From Allolobophora icterica (lineage: Eukaryota; Annelida; Clitellata; Crassiclitellata; Lumbricidae), in NCBI GenBank assembly GCA_963556255.1, contig OY744616.1, positions 34,435,121-34,499,120 on the forward strand: a DNA stretch of 64,000 nucleotides, in the 5' to 3' direction. Positions within the stretch are counted from its first letter, which is position 1; every line of letters starts with the position of its first letter. A program made the position numbers and the translations under genes. Shown one piece after another: positions 1 to 13,500 of the stretch. The notes beneath the pieces were generated by a model that saw only the letters and a program-made list of their open reading frames with translations, was not told where the DNA came from and ran no database searches.

Positions 1-299
1 AAATGACATTAATCGTTTTTTGCTTTTAGCATTTTGTCCAGTGTAATCAGTAACAAAACTGCTGCAGATTCTGTTTGTTTATTTATTAAGTGGAATTATT
101 AGATTGTTAATGTCTAGGAATTAATAGCTTGCTATGTCTTGTTTGGAAGATGATGAGAACCATATGCCAACTGGGAGATGAAGCCAAGCAGTAGCAAATT
201 AATTTTTATAGTGTTGTTGTATGAGAGCAGTGGGTCCTCTCCCCAACCGACTGATCTTCCTACTAACACTCAGTGTTCTCATTCTATACCCAAGTTAAC

Positions 300-476
300 G
301 GGGGAATGGGTGGTGTACCAGTTTGCTCTGTGCCTTGTAACCGGAGGGTCGCAGGTTCGAATCTACCTCAAGCCACTGTGTAGAGACCCAGCGCTATCGA
401 CGTTCTGTCGTATGGTCGTGTGCACTTCTGAACTTTGGCAGGAGGCAATATCGAAATACAGTTGTATTGTATTGTA
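300..476 (+). mobile_element. tRNA-derived SINE (family A)
   Basis: The polymerase III B box GGTTCGAATC lies at 354-363 with a degenerate A-box region 30-40 bp before it. The tail TGCACTTCTGAACTTT...AAATACAGTTGTATTGTATT recurs near 6.05 and 51.65 kb, defining a repeat family rather than a tRNA gene. It sits in a KIAA0319-like intron in the sense direction. Confidence 0.75.
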
Positions 477-528
477 GTGTAACTAGATGCCTATTGTAAC
501 GATGTTTTTCATGGACCTGTGTTTGTAG

Positions 529-673
529 GGAGCACAGATGATGATAAGATTGTTCGTTATCACTGGGAAGAGGTTTCCTCCCCTCTTGACTCACAGACAA
601 GTATTGATACAAGCGACTTGGAGAAGCCACAACTGGTCCTAAAGGGTCTTGGACCAGGTTCATACCGATTCAA
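529..673 (+). CDS. KIAA0319L: KIAA0319-like exon a: partial PKD domain
   Basis: Acceptor ag at 527-528, donor gt at 674-675. Two bases complete a Gly codon from the missing upstream exon, then the [14 protein letters not shown] strand typical of PKD domains follows. It ends after two bases of a Lys codon (phase 2). The N-terminal half of this PKD domain must be encoded left of position 1; I see no exon for it in 1-528. Confidence 0.85.
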
Positions 674-1447
674 GTAAGAATTCGATTTTTATGCTAAGTC
701 TTCCCACAACAAACAGTGGCTTTCTGCAGGTCACAGTAGTCAAGTCAAAATCCCAAGAGTCTTATTTTTCTCGTGCAAGAGAGATGCAGTATTGCAGAAT
801 GAAACTGATGAGATGAATTCTATGTTTGTCTTAATCTGGTCGAAGGAACAAACTCTAGGTTTGAGATCTTAACAGCATTTTACCTCTGCCTTTTGAATTC
901 ATATGTGCCTTGTGTGAAAGATTCTTGTCACGTTGTTTGCATATTTAACAGTAAATATTTGAGTCTGCAGTACAAATCGCCAGGTAGATGAACAGTTTGA
1001 GCAAGATGTTGTTTCGCTGTGGTGGCTTTGCTGTTTAGTATGCTGTTTGTAATTGAGAAAGCCATCCATTCATTCATTTTTTCAGGCACCCCTTTGAAGA
1101 TGTTTTTAAGCTCTTTTCTAAGCCTTCACAAGTGTACACCTCGTGGAGCATGATCTGCTGAATGTTGAACTGGTTGTTTACTTTCCTTCAGACTGACAGT
1201 TACGGACTCGGATGGATTACAGAACGATACATACGCCAATGTCCTTGTCATCAAAGGTAATACCACTTTGCATTTAAAATACAATATTTAAGGACTGGTA
1301 GTTGTTCATAAAACGATGTTCTGAGTATGCAAAATAGATTTTTCAAAGTTGACAGAAATATTCTATAAAAGAACTCAAACATACATCTGCTTACATATAT
1401 ATAGTAACATTTGTGTGTATGTATATTTATGTGTGTGTGTGTGTGGA

Positions 1448-1504
<57 letters not shown>

Positions 1505-4500
1505 ATTTGTGTGTGTGTGTGTGTGGATTTGTGTGTGTGTGGGTGTGGATTTGTGTGTCTGTGTGTGTGTGTGAATTTGTGTGTGTGAATTTGTGTGTGT
1601 GTGACTGTAAACATACGCTAAAGACAATGACTTCAAAGGTCAGACACCTGGCTAATGCAGGTGAGCCATGGAAGCGACTGTCATCATTCGATAAGCCTGG
1701 AAGAGGCTGTATGCCAGATTGTGTGTCAGATATGTTGTTGATAAGATTTATAGTTATGATTTGTGACCATACATGAGCACACCTGGCATAAGCTACAATA
1801 CCTAATACAACACAATAAAACTGTATTTTATATCACCTTCCTGCCAAATTCCAAAGGTCACACATATACTTATGACACAACATCGATGGCACTGAGCAAT
1901 TGTGAGTTGAGGACTTGCTCAAGGTCCTTACTTGGTAACTGCCTGAGTGGAGGCTCTCTGCATTACAGACCGATTGCTCTATTCATTTGACTACCATGTC
2001 CCACCAGAAAACAGATTTATGGATTGTAAGGACTGCATTGGATTAGGGTGAAAATGCTGAAGAATTTGATGAAAAACACATTTTTTCACAAATAGTAAAG
2101 AAGTTATATGGACATTGTAATATGTTATCTTCGCATAAAATGCTATGAAAAGCTGTGAGGTAAGTTAGATGTAAGTTAGATGTAATTTAGCCACCTGGGA
2201 TTAAACTAAATAGATATTAGTATATGCCAAATTATTTATGTATTCTGTATGTTATCATGTGGTCTCTTGAGTGATATATTTGGCATTTTTGTTAAAATTA
2301 TGGACTAAACTATTTTGGATCAGTATCATGTTACTTTACCTTCTTAGCACTTTTCTCACTTAATGATTACTAATCGAGTTAAGCCAGGTTTTCATGCAAA
2401 GGTAACATTTGATGTGATTGAATGAGTGTAACATTTGCCAGAGACTGACTATCCTCCAAAGGCCAATGCTGGTTCAAACATCATCATCAACCTGCCTCAG
2501 ACGTCTGTGACCCTGATGGGAAATGCTAGCCAAGATGATAAAGGCATTATCAGCTACGAATGGACTAAGAAATCAGACGACAAGTTAACTGCCGACATGT
2601 TGGTAAGCAAGATTACCGTTTTGGTTAGAACGTTGGATACACAGAATTCCCTGTATTAGAATGTTTGCATTTCAAAGTGTTTGCTTACACGACGCGATCT
2701 AAGGTTTACAAAAGATTATGGCGACATGGATGATGGTGGCAGAGGGGTAGCGGTAAGGGTTATGGTGGTAAACTGATGGTTGGTGGGGTGGTTGTGGTCG
2801 ATTTGCATATGGTATGAACGTGTTTAAAAGAAGAGTGATACCAGACAGTTTTTCTTGAAGCAGACACCACATTGCTACTGACAATGCTACATAAATTGTT
2901 GTAATTGCAATGATCACTTTGATGCATGTGGTGCGTTGTGTCTCAAACCGTTAACAGTCTTGTTCTGTTGCTTATTAGTTTTCATGTTAAAAAATTCTTA
3001 AAGTTATATTTTGATTCTGTGTGAAGGGAGTACGGACACCCTTCCTCCAGTTAGACAACCTTCAGGTTGGAGACTATACGTTTACCCTGACTGTCACTGA
3101 CTCAGCTAAGCAGGTGGCATCAGCTGACGTCCATGTTTTCGTCAAACCAGGTCAGTGTTTACATCACAGAAAGGCTTTTGAGAGATAACTAGAGTGTTGT
3201 ATTGAACATCTTGATACTATCGTAGTTCTGAACATATGTAAGTGCCCACATATGTGACGCCAGGGCTCAAAACCCGTCGCTTGTCGCTTCCTAGATATTG
3301 AGCCAGAAGCCAATATAGGCCAGAGGGGTCAAAAATATTGAACATTCTTCAATTCACCAGTTGCCTATGAATTTGCCATAATTTGCAATGTAGTTATCCG
3401 ATTTTAATGCCGTTTGTTTTATTCGATACAAGATATAGCCCTTTATTGCCCAGCAAAATCGTAGTATAATCAAGTAATGGTTGCTGAGGACTTTGATGAC
3501 ACGAATATTCCGAAATTTTTTATTCGATTTTCTCACATTATATTAATGAAAGAATCAAACGAGCATAATTTTAGTTAGCAAAAAGATATTTTCATTCTGT
3601 AAAAAGTATTTTGAAGCAGATTAATAGTAGAATATGACTAAATAAAAAGGTCAGAAACCGACATGTGACGGGTTTTGAGCCCTGGCGTCACATATATGCA
3701 TACATATGGGACATGGTAGCTCTGATTGGTTAGAGCGCTCGCGTTGTAAAATGCCAAGTAATCAGTAATCAAGAGGAATCAAGTATTGTTTTGAACAATT
3801 AAGACAGATGAGTTAATTTGCTGATGATTGCTATGGTCATGCTCTGGTAATTTTCCCTTTAATGTAATTAGATTCCTCTTGAATTATATGTACAGTGCTT
3901 CTTTGTACTGTTTAATATGCTTTGTTGTTGTGAGGTGTGGGCTTTGTCCTTGTAAATAAATAAACATTACCTACTTATTACTGAACACAGCTAACGTTTT
4001 TGTCACATTGTGTTTTTACTTTCCAATTTAATTTGTTTTCAGATAGCTATCAGGAAAAGCATTTGAATGAATTTTGATGTGCTATTGTCCTTTTAGAGCG
4101 TAACCAGCCACCACTGTCAAGAGCTGGACCTGACAAGGTAATCTGGCTGCCAGTTGACACTCTGACACTTGATGGCAACAATAGCACAGATGATCAGAAG
4201 ATTCTGTCCTACGTGTGGTCACTTATAGGGTGAGTCAATGGGGAAACATTTGTTTTACAAGATTTCACCATTAGTACAGTAGAATACTCTTTATGGCATG
4301 CATCTTTATGACATGAATTCTGATGTAACTTGGTCGAGGAAATGTATTCCGAATTTAGGTCAGCTTTGAGGAACTACCTATTGATAAGTTGACCTTGTTA
4401 TAGGGTCATTCTTGATTGGCATTATAATAAGTTTCCACTGTCAAGTGCAAAACAGTACAACATGAATGCCTAAAATGGTTATGTTTTTCTGTATGTTTTA

Positions 4501-7500
4501 TGAGTAAACAGTTTATGTTGACTGACTTTCTGGTTATTAACCTGACTGGCTTGATTTTGGTGTGTCATTAGTTTATGCTTTGTGCGTTTGATACCAGCAC
4601 CATAGAAGTTGCTAATTAATAATTAGTTGTAATAATAATTGTAATTAAGGCAAAAGTAACAGGTCGTCTACTGGCCAGTATAGACATTCCTTAGGAGAAC
4701 GTTTGTGGCAATCAAAGTCAACTCAGATGGAGAACAGTAAATTCTCATCTGTTGTCTGATTAAACTATTCCAAATACGAGAAGGATAAATGTAGGTTAAT
4801 TTGGTGAAGGGTGACCTAATTTGGTGAAAGGTTAGCAGAAAGTTTGTTCAATTACTTTTCCACATCTTCACTGACCATTATGCATTTCATGTTATTGTTT
4901 TTTATATTATATGTAAATATTATTACAACATATGTTTGCATGTCATGTACTGGTACTTACCGGTTACATCAGAAGCATTGATTAATGTATGAGTAAGCAG
5001 TATCTTAGAACTAAAGTGTTGAGAATCTGCAGAGTTTATTTGTAAAATATGTTCATAGCGTTACTGATTTGCTGGCTTTGAATTTGTGCAGAGGTCCAAA
5101 CGTACCCTTAATTACAAATGGTGATCAGGCAGTGGCTTCAGTTTCCAACCTTGTCATCGGAGAATACAAGTTCAAGTTAACGGTGAAAGATAACGAGGAT
5201 CTCGAATCGAGTTCTCAGATTGTGGTGACTGTTAAAGAGAGTGAGTATCTGTCATGGAATAGAAATTATCAGTGGGTCTTTAGGGGTCTAATTGTTATGA
5301 GGGTGGGCTGAGGGAAGAATGTAACTCCTTTTTCCCTATAGGTCTTGCATTTGTGCAGAAACTATCATCGTCCGCTGTACTTTTTCTTTATAAAAGTCGT
5401 GGGTTGATTATTCCACAATCTCTTTGCTGCAGAACATGTAATAACACTTTAAAAGTATATGTTTAAATGTTTTCATGTATGTAATTTTGTGTGTGTAAGA
5501 CTGACATTAGTGGAAAAAACTTTCATCTGTGAATCATTACGTGGATTGTTGGAAATGCCAATCATAACTTGGTTATGAGCATATGAATTATGAATGGTTA
5601 CCAGTAATTGAGTTACTGGTCTTTGCTTTTGTTGTAGATCCAAATCGTGCTCCCGTTGCAAAGGCTGGTGGTGATCAGTTGGTGGTTCTTCCCTCCCCTC
5701 TTGTCATCATAAATGGATCTGCATCAAGTGATGATAAAGGAATTGTGTCTCACTTGTGGACGCGTGACAAGAGCAGTCCAGCTGCAGGGGTTTGTGTTTG
5801 TTATCATAGCTCTACATCTGTATGTGTGAGTCCTCTTCAAGGAAACTTGTGTTTCTCTCGTTGCACTGTTTTCGTCTGCTCAGCTGTACTGGAGCAACAT
5901 GCAAATGACGTTTGTTTTTTTATGTCTGCCTTGGTTTATGATCATGTCATGTTTGGCGTAAGTGATAGTTATTTGGTCTCTAAGCCAATGGTTTATGGTT
6001 TACTTTTATGGTTGATGTTTCCTGTTTTACGGCTTTGCTGTACACTTTTGAACTTTGTGATACAAAATTTCAGTTGTATTGTATTGTCTGTGTCTGTATT
6101 TGTGTTTGGAATATGTGGATAACTAGATTCTTACTATGGATATGTTGCTAAGTAAAGTCTTATCATGTGGCTGCTTGGCTTTTTTAGCATATAGCCCTGG
6201 GACAAGATGTTGCGTGGTTGATTTTATTTGATGGTGTTTTATTGTCTAGGATGTAGTTCCTCTATCTGACCACCAGGTGGCCCTGCAGCTGGTGAACGTT
6301 GTTCCTGGTCATTACAAGTTTACCCTGACGGTCACCGATGCTGAAGGCATGGAATCACATGACTCCATGTCTCTTGTCGTCCAGTCTGGTTCGTGCAACT
6401 CCACATTTCTTGCATTTTATTGCAATCTGTTTCATGTGTTTGTGTTTTTATAAAATGAGAGTTAAGTATACAGTATACCTGTTCATCAAGTGGCACGCAT
6501 TTACGTCTCATTGGGGTTACACCAAGAAAGAATAGGTCTCGAAGTTCTGGTTAGTATCATTGATTCCCAAGCTTGTAAATGAGTGAATATCTGGAGGTCA
6601 CATGCTCCATTGTGGGCCTTAAGAGAAGTGCTCCTTTTTATTTTGTGGACATTCTGCCAAACAGCTTCCTGAGAGGCAGTAGATGGAGTTTGCTCAGCAG
6701 GCTCAGGCCCATAATCATTTGGATTACAAACCCAATGCACTAACTGAATAGACCACTGTATTGAACACACTCCCCAATGTGTCCTACTAACAAATCACCT
6801 GTCTGGGGAAGGGTAGAGTGTGCATTTTAATGGGTTGGGCTGGAACCACATAATTGGGCCGGTTTCCTGAGATGAGATGTTAATTATTAGGCAAGGAAAC
6901 TAAGAACTGTTAAGCCAAGATAGTTATGTATTTTCAGCTGTGTTGTCCGTCACTGGTGCTATTGTCTAACAGGCATTTTTTCACTTTGGTTCAACTTTCT
7001 CTTGGTCCTGTGTTACAGATCCATATCGACTGAATCTTGTGGAGTTGCATCTGATGATTGACATCAGTTCTTTCAAAGATAGTAATGAAGTGAGTCTTTC
7101 TGTCCATCTGTTTGTTTGTTTGTCTGTTTGACTCATTTTGTATTCTTGCTCTATTAGCTGTAGCTGAAGATTTGACATGTTTGTATAACAAAGGAGTGTA
7201 GTCGTGGTTGTGGATTCGTATCTGATTGTATATCTGGTTATTTGTCGACATCAGACGACTTGGCTGGCTGATGGCCTCAGAAACCAGAATGTAAGCTGTG
7301 TAGATGAGTCTAATTCGCAAGGCATCAACCTATGGCACACCAAAACCAAGCCATAATCAGGTTAACCAAGCTTTAATCAGATTAACCAAGCCATAATCAG
7401 TAAACCAAGCCATATTCAGGTAAACCAAGCCATATTCAGGTAAACCAAATCATAATCAAGTATACCAAGCTTTAATCAAGTGAACCATAGGGTAATCTGG

Positions 7501-10500
7501 TAAACCAAGCTATAATCTGGTAAACCAAGCCATAATCAGATAAACCAAGCCATAATCAGGTAAACCAAGCCATAATCAGATAAACCAAGCTTTAATCAGG
7601 TAAACCAAGCCACACTGAGGTTTTCATAAGATGTCAAGGAAGTGACAGGGAGGGATGGCCACTGGGAACAAGAGTTGAATAGGGAGGAATGAATATATTG
7701 GACTATTTCCTTATCTGTCTGGTTACCTGGAGCCATATGCACGAGCACGTCGTAACTCCTAGTCGCCGACTAAGTCTGTCTTAGTCAGCGGCTAGTGGAT
7801 AATTCAGTATGCACGAAGACGTTTTTATAGTTATAGGCATTACAAGAATTGGATGTATATATTATTTTAAGGAACCTGTATGCAATTATTAATGATGAAC
7901 AGAATATCAATTTACCGTTGTAAATAATTTCTCTTGTATTATAATTTATGTTTACGATAATACTTATTTCGTGTCTGTATCAAATGAGTTGGATGATGGA
8001 TGGGTCAGCCGCGTTGCTAGCGGAATTCACCAGATGCAACTGACTGCTGCTGTCCCCATCTGTCAATCACAAAATACACCGACAACAACTTGTCACAATA
8101 TTAATATTGATTCACTGCAATCCTGCAGACAAAACGTTTACTAAGAACAATTTTGAGGCTCTTGTACCTGGTTGTGTTATTAGAGTAATTTAACAGCCAT
8201 ATGACAGTGACAGTTCATTAATACAGCCTGTTCTAACACTGAGCTCTTCTGAAATGTTTGAAGAAAAATGTCAAAATTTGTATTCAAATACCAGTAGCAA
8301 ATAAAGTGCATTGTTTTCTAAAAATTCCTTCATGAATAACATGTAATAAATGCATTGTTTATACACGCATAACTAGTCTGGCCCAGATTTCCTAGTGGAA
8401 TATCCAGAGTCAAACTTGCCGTAACTGTTGCTAGCAAGCATGGTTACATTCACCTTTATGAACTTTCAAGTTCCCTTGACCTGTTTCCTGTACAACACCC
8501 GGCACTCAAATAAACATACATATATTACTACTAGCCATTTAAGGCTTGTGAATGTTAACATGTCTATACATCTGAAAGGCTGGTCTTGGATTTTGATGAA
8601 ACTCATAATAAGTAAGTAAGTAAGTAAGTATATTCTGTAATAAACGCTAGTAAACACACAGCGCTTTACATACAACATTACACACAGAGGAAAGGAAATA
8701 GAACAGAAATAATAACAGTGTAAAGAAATGCACAGAGAAATGCAGGAAATGAATGACCTTCAGTGCTCATATATAACTTCTATGCCAGAAAACAGCATCA
8801 TTCATGTCACTAATGCGTCGGTGCCTACACCATAACAAACTTTAACATCCTTCCACTATTTCTGTGTCATCTTCTTACTATTCCTTTTGCAGTCAACTTT
8901 CATGTTTACCATAGCCATCACCTGTTTTTTTAATTTTACATGAATTAAATATGATTCTTATAAGTTTATGACCATCTTTTAATCTTTGTTTATTTCTGTA
9001 TGATCACAGCGACTGCATATTTATACCTCTTTTGCAAGCCTGATCGACTATGACCTCTTAAACATTGGGAAACCCAGTGTCATGATTAACTTGGTTGCCA
9101 GCTAGCCAAGGCCGTAGCTAGGGGGGTGTTTTTGGTGTTTAAACACCCCCCGAAATTAAATAATGTAAAAATGAAACAATGCATTTACTATCTCCAAACC
9201 CCATGGTCGGTTGATTCGGTTGCATTTCGGCTTGCTCAAGGACGAGAAAACACCCCCCGAAACAGAAAACACCCCCCGAAACAAAATCCTAGCTACGGCC
9301 CTGCAGCTAGCTAGTCAGTCCCTTAAGTACACCTTGTGCATACCACTTGTCATAAACACTTGGTCGACAACTAGTTAGTTGCAACTAGCCGCTAGTCGAT
9401 GACTAGGTTAAGGTGTCCTCATGCATGCATCTTCTGGCAACTAGTCTTGGGTCTTCATACTTTATTCCTGGCCAACTCTCTGGCTTCTTGCAGTAAGATG
9501 CTGGTGCACTGAGATTTTAAGTAGCACTCTGAAATTTTTAGGTATGATTTTACTTGTAGGATGTTGTTTGCTGGACTCTTTTCTTTTGCTTATTTGTATT
9601 TTCTTAGGCTAATTAATTAATTGGCACAATAGAAATACCCTTTGTGTAGCAGTTATGATCTTGGCCATAATTTTTTCTGAATGTTGTTTCTGTAGTCTAC
9701 GCTGAAAGATCAGTTGTCACTGTTGTTGCATAAAAGTTCATCGACTGGTGTGCCAACCGTCTTCATTCGCCAACTCACTGAAGACATTCCCACCGGAAGG
9801 TAACGCACCTAAATCCATTTCGAATATATTTTCTCTTCAGTTCGGCCTACAAAAATTTTAAGAGTATTTCATGAAACACTCTTAAATTTTGTATAGTATA
9901 ATATCTACTGAAATAAATATATTTACAGCATGTAAACTGCTTTAAAAGGGTGATTTTTAGTTCTTGTGATTGTTTGAAAAAGAATTAAATATCTTTGAAT
10001 CTCTCTCCATCTTTTTACTTTCTGAGTGGAAGACATATAATCCATTGTTCTTGTTCTGTGTTCTTTTCCGTCAGGACGCTGATCATCTTTTATGTGGAAT
10101 CTGTAAACAAGGATCATCGAGAGCTCTGGCCAGCACCTGAAGTCGTCAGCACCTTGAAGAAATTAAGATCCAGCCTTGATATTCTGGAAATTCAGATTGC
10201 GAAATTTGAGCCTGTCGGTATGATGCTGTCTTTATCCAGTTGTTTTTGTATTTATCGTATCGTATTTGAAGATTTGTATAGCGCCGCTCGCAGCTGAAGC
10301 CACTCAGCAGCGAAGGCCCCGAGACAAGAAAAAGGTTTTAAGCATGGAAAGGGATGTAGGAAGAGATCCAGAAAGTAAGGTTACCCATAGATAGCAAGGA
10401 AGGGCATTCCACAGGTAGGACCTCTGGGCCTTATGTTGGCATTCCACAGGGAGTGCCCTATGTTGGCAAATTTAATTAATTCATTGAGCTATTTATTGAA

Positions 10501-13500
10501 AGCACTTACTGCACATGTGCATTAAGTCAGTGAAGCATAGATGAATGTTTGCAGAGGGCCAAATTTCCTCAGCGTGCCTGGGGCATCATGTTTTTGCATT
10601 ATCAGGTAATTGTATTAGGTATTAAGTAATTAGATATTAATTAATTAAAACTGGTACTTGGTACTTTTATTACTTTTATGTTTAAATGTGTTTATTTGTC
10701 TTTTTCTTTAGTTTGTCAGAACAACTGCTCCGATCATGGAGTTTGTGACCAAGTGTCCAAGATGTGTATCTGCGATGGATTCTGGATGGAAGACTTCTTT
10801 AAGTCGTATTTTGGAGAACAGGAAACCAACTGTGGTTCGTATTTCCTCTTAACATTGTTCTGACCAACAACATTTAACTGAAAGATTTGTGTCCTGCCAG
10901 TTTAAAAACTGAGAATAGGACCATAAAGTCTTTTAAGAATATGGTAGACCTGGTCTTAGGTGATTTTAACATAAATCCTATGAATCCTGCAGATGGCTGT
11001 ATTGACTTACTTATTATTTATTGCTGTTGTTTATTGTTGTTATTTATTGCATATTGTTATTTATTGCTGTTATTCAATGTCTTTTTGTATTGTTTATTGG
11101 TGTTATTTATTGTCTATTATTTATCTTTAGGCAGCTCCATTATGCAGCACCTTTGTCCTGTAGGATCTGATTTATCTATCCCATGGCAGAGATATCATGT
11201 ATATCATTATTATAATGCTATTGTTGGGTTCAATAAATGAATGAATGAATAAGTGAATGAGGTAATAACCATTTTTTTTAATTACCATAATTGGAAGAAC
11301 TAAGGCATGTTTTTGTCTGCCTTGAGTTATTAGAATTTTATGTGAATGCATTTCGTTTGTGTTGATGTTGAACGGTTGAACCTTAATTGTAGGACTCTGT
11401 GAATGGCATTGATGTCTGCTCCTGCTGTTGTAGATTGGAGCGTCTTGTATGTTGTCATCATCGTCTTCTTTGGAGTCGTTGCGCTTGGCGCCACCTTTTG
11501 GGCAATTGTTTGTTACTGCAAAAGGTAATTTTTCCATAAGTGGCTTTTCTTTAGTGTACTTTTGCTCAACATTTATCTAATTCTGTTCTTGTGTGATACA
11601 TTTTTGGTGTCAAACTGTTCAAATGAATATCGTGTACTTCCGATGCATATTGGTATTGGATTCATATTGGTGATGTGTTGGTGTTGTAGGTACCGCTGTT
11701 CATATTTGAAGCCAAAACTCAAGCGACATCGTTACTCTGGTTCGTTAGAAGTACAGTCCGAAGATTCTTTCAAGATAAACGAGCAGATGGAGCTGATTCC
11801 AAAGAGTAAGCGTTGTTTGAAGAAAGTGGAATGCAGTAGGGTGAGACATGATATGTATTTGGCTGTTAATGATGCGATCTAGCATTAACAGTCTACCACC
11901 GTGAAGTGGGGCTTGGTTGGTATTAGGTTGCTAACACGTGTGGTGTTTAGCTGGTGGTTATTGTGGGGTTTAACGCTTGATGTTTAGCTGTTAATGTTGT
12001 GACCTAGCATCTTGCAGTGGGGCTTGATTGGTGCTAACGCATTTGCCTTTCACGTTTGAATCTGAGCTTTGAATCTAGTTGCATTGTTCAACTTCACAAG
12101 CAAGCCGTGTAAACCGTAAGGAGCATTCTCTAGTCCACAGACCATGCTCTCTCAAAAGACTGTCATTGACAGACGCATTTAACAGTTGACGACAACCTAA
12201 CCTTTATCTGTCATTGTGGATTCTGGTATCAGACTGTATTGCATGAGTTCTTTATGTTCTACCTTATTTATAAAGCAGGCAATGGAGAAATGTAAATCAC
12301 ACTACTTTGCATAAGTTCTTTATTTTGTGGTGCAATAGAAGCTCTTTATAATGCACTTCATTATTATGCACTTCATTATAATGTGAATTCTGATATAACT
12401 GGTGTTATGAAGTGATTTTTTACCAGTAAGAGTTTCGCTTTATATTTTACCATGGTGCAACATTGTACCAGTGGTAGAGATGCTAAATGCTTCAAGTTGT
12501 CTTTCTTTATTTACCAGACTGGTACCGTAGTTGTCATTCTTAGTGAGTTTCCTGTCTTCAGCTTCTATTTAAAATTAACAAAAATCTCAATTAACAAAAA
12601 TCTCTGGCCCTGCTTCATAGTCCTCTTCTCAAGGAATGCTTTAATGTTTTGGACCCTGTCAGTCTTTCTGTTGTCAACCTCTCCCTAACTGAAGGTTGCT
12701 TTCCTTTTAGCTGTGCTCATGCTTTAGTCTATCGCCTTCTCAGCAAACCACTGTTATTTTAGAACTAGCTTCAGTGGTTTGTCGCTGAGGCAAAGAATTC
12801 TAATAGCATCTCTGATGTTACCATCTTCTAATTTGGATGCTCCTGCTGCGGCAACCGCGTGATCATCTTTAACTTTAGATCGACTTCTGTGGTTATTTGT
12901 AATGTAATGCAATACAAATATTTATGAAGTGCTGCTCACAGCAGAGCTCTTCAGAAATGCTCTCTATGTGATAGGCTCGTGCAAAAAGAAAAGTAAGTGT
13001 TATTATTATTATTATTTTTGCCCCGAGGTACTTCATTCCCTCAGGGACTTAGAGATTAAAAGTGTTCTCTTTCTGGAAACAACCCTGTTATCCCTCGTCC
13101 AAGTCAGATTGGGCTGTCATTATAGAACCGCTGAAGGCCAAAGCGTTGAACCATTCGATGATTATCGAGATTTTCTTATGTAAGAAGCTGGCCTCACGCG
13201 GTTCCTCTATGGCGCAAGAGAGATGTCGCCCCAAATCTGCGATAAAATCTAGGTGCTTGGTGTTAATGGTGTTACTTGCACCGAGACCGGTTATTATTAT
13301 TATTATGCTTACCATTACTTTTATTAGAGCAATAAGACAATTAGCTTATTGTTTCCAATGGCTACCATTATCTTAATTAGACAATTAGCTAACTGTTTCC
13401 AATGGTTATCATTATCTTTACTAAAGCAATTATACAATTAGTTTGCTGTTTTCAATGGTTGTTTCCAATGGATGCCATTGTCTTTATTAAAGTAATTAGA

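Noticed and set aside
354..363. tRNA-like B boxes (also at 38.85, 42.58, 51.55 and 60.56 kb)
   Set aside because: No cloverleaf could be drawn and each lies in a repeat with a shared tail, so these are SINE heads, not tRNA genes.
178..477. 99-codon plus-strand ORF
   Set aside because: It overlaps a tRNA-derived SINE and has no recognisable domain; the frame is incidental.
1..528. Search for the upstream PKD exon
   Set aside because: No acceptor-bounded frame with a PKD start (PPxAxAG) was found; the exon must lie outside the window.
1349..1776. Cys/Val- and Thr/His-rich ORFs on both strands
   Set aside because: Translation of the GT microsatellite.
5790..6122. Continuation of the PKD frame past 5789
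   Set aside because: The exon joins 6250 perfectly with the family alignment; the extra frame is intronic read-through, kept only as a possible retention event.
7330..7620. Regular 20-bp repeats resembling a CRISPR array
   Set aside because: Units are directly tandem with no unique spacers, and the genome is eukaryotic.
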